Below are positions 49,876 to 49,985 of a stretch of 49,985 nt of DNA, one piece after another (the first letter of the stretch is position 1; every line of letters starts with the position of its first letter). The DNA comes from Mycobacterium angelicum. Lineage in GTDB: Bacteria > Actinomycetota > Actinomycetes > Mycobacteriales > Mycobacteriaceae. The position numbers and the translations under genes are program-made. The notes beneath the pieces are model-generated. The model searched no databases, was not told the origin of the DNA, and saw only the letters and a program-made list of their open reading frames with translations. Location of the stretch: assembly GCF_002086155.1 (NCBI RefSeq), contig NZ_MVHE01000039.1, positions 1 through 49,985 of the forward strand. Reading direction: 5' to 3'.

Positions 49876-49985
49876 GAAGTTACCTTGCGCGCCGTATACC
49901 GCCAGCGAGATGAACAGCGTAATGACCACCACGACGATCAGTGAGGTCCGCACCGCCTGTCCGACGGCGATGCCCACGCCGACGG
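49861..49985 (-). CDS. yrbE4B: YrbE4B permease, 3' end only
   Basis: Forty-one codons are in the window, the rest lies beyond the edge. The visible end reads VGIAVGQAVRTSLIVVVV, then ITLFISLAVYGAQGN and a TAA at 49861. That is the final helix and tail of YrbE permeases, the inner-membrane part of the Mce transporter that works with the MceG ATPase. Its place before mce4A makes it YrbE4B. Confidence 0.85.
   Translation of the reverse strand, partial: VGVGIAVGQAVRTSLIVVVVITLFISLAVYGAQGNFNLSG

Overview
The window looks like a chromosome segment of a slow-growing Mycobacterium that is not M. tuberculosis. It is GC-rich with strong GC3 bias. It carries two PE-PGRS genes, an mce operon, a cpsA-type LCP gene, otsA, a mycobacterial patatin-like gene and PknF-type kinase architecture. 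From memory of H37Rv gene order, the backbone follows Rv3479 (patatin-like), Rv3481c, Rv3482c-Rv3483c, Rv3484 (cpsA), Rv3486, Rv3488 (PadR), Rv3489-Rv3490 (otsA), Rv3491 and Rv3492c-Rv3500c (mce4). Several blocks are inserted into or rearranged within that order. These assignments rest on recalled family features and gene order, not on a search.

Layout. 1-6.2 kb: the 5' end of a PE-PGRS gene, small secreted and hypothetical proteins, a DHA2 exporter with an aberrant cis-prenyltransferase, an HTH protein divergent from a secreted protein across a 28-bp dyad, and an alpha/beta hydrolase. 6.2-12.7 kb: a Ser/Thr kinase followed by two unrecognised micro-genes (one made of nonapeptide repeats), a large patatin-like protein and a GAP-family membrane protein. 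12.77-15.13 kb: an element bounded by short inverted repeats and a 12-bp direct repeat, carrying DUF3800, a KGG-type basic protein, a dead transposase and a tiny CxxC protein. 15.2-19.3 kb: Bcr/CflA transporter with guanine deaminase, a TDT transporter and a small membrane protein. 19.3-22.5 kb: two cell-envelope proteins and CpsA. 22.5-31.3 kb: a lipid-type cluster (two SDRs, a HIBADH-like reductase, a crotonase, a stand-alone ACP, a fatty-acyl-AMP ligase, an alpha-oxoamine synthase) divergent from a frameshifted flavin amine oxidase. 31.3-34.8 kb: the Rv3489-like gene, otsA and a complete PE-PGRS. 34.8-40.2 kb: FetAB-type ABC transporter, then DoxX, DUF1772-like, TetR, Tat-lipoprotein multicopper oxidase and PadR, with a shared operator-like motif in front of doxX, the oxidase gene and padR. 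40.4-50 kb: an Rv3491-like secreted protein and the mce4 operon read leftward, from the yrbE4B 3' end through mce4A-F to two Mce-associated proteins.

How the genes work together. The mce4 block would form a cell-wall lipid importer (cholesterol in M. tuberculosis). The AMP-ligase, ACP and oxoamine synthase set could load an acyl chain on a carrier protein and condense it with an amino acid to give an amino-ketone lipid; this is the best candidate here for an undescribed pathway. The motif ATCGG-N4-CGATATCG in front of doxX, the oxidase and padR suggests a small PadR regulon for redox or metal stress.
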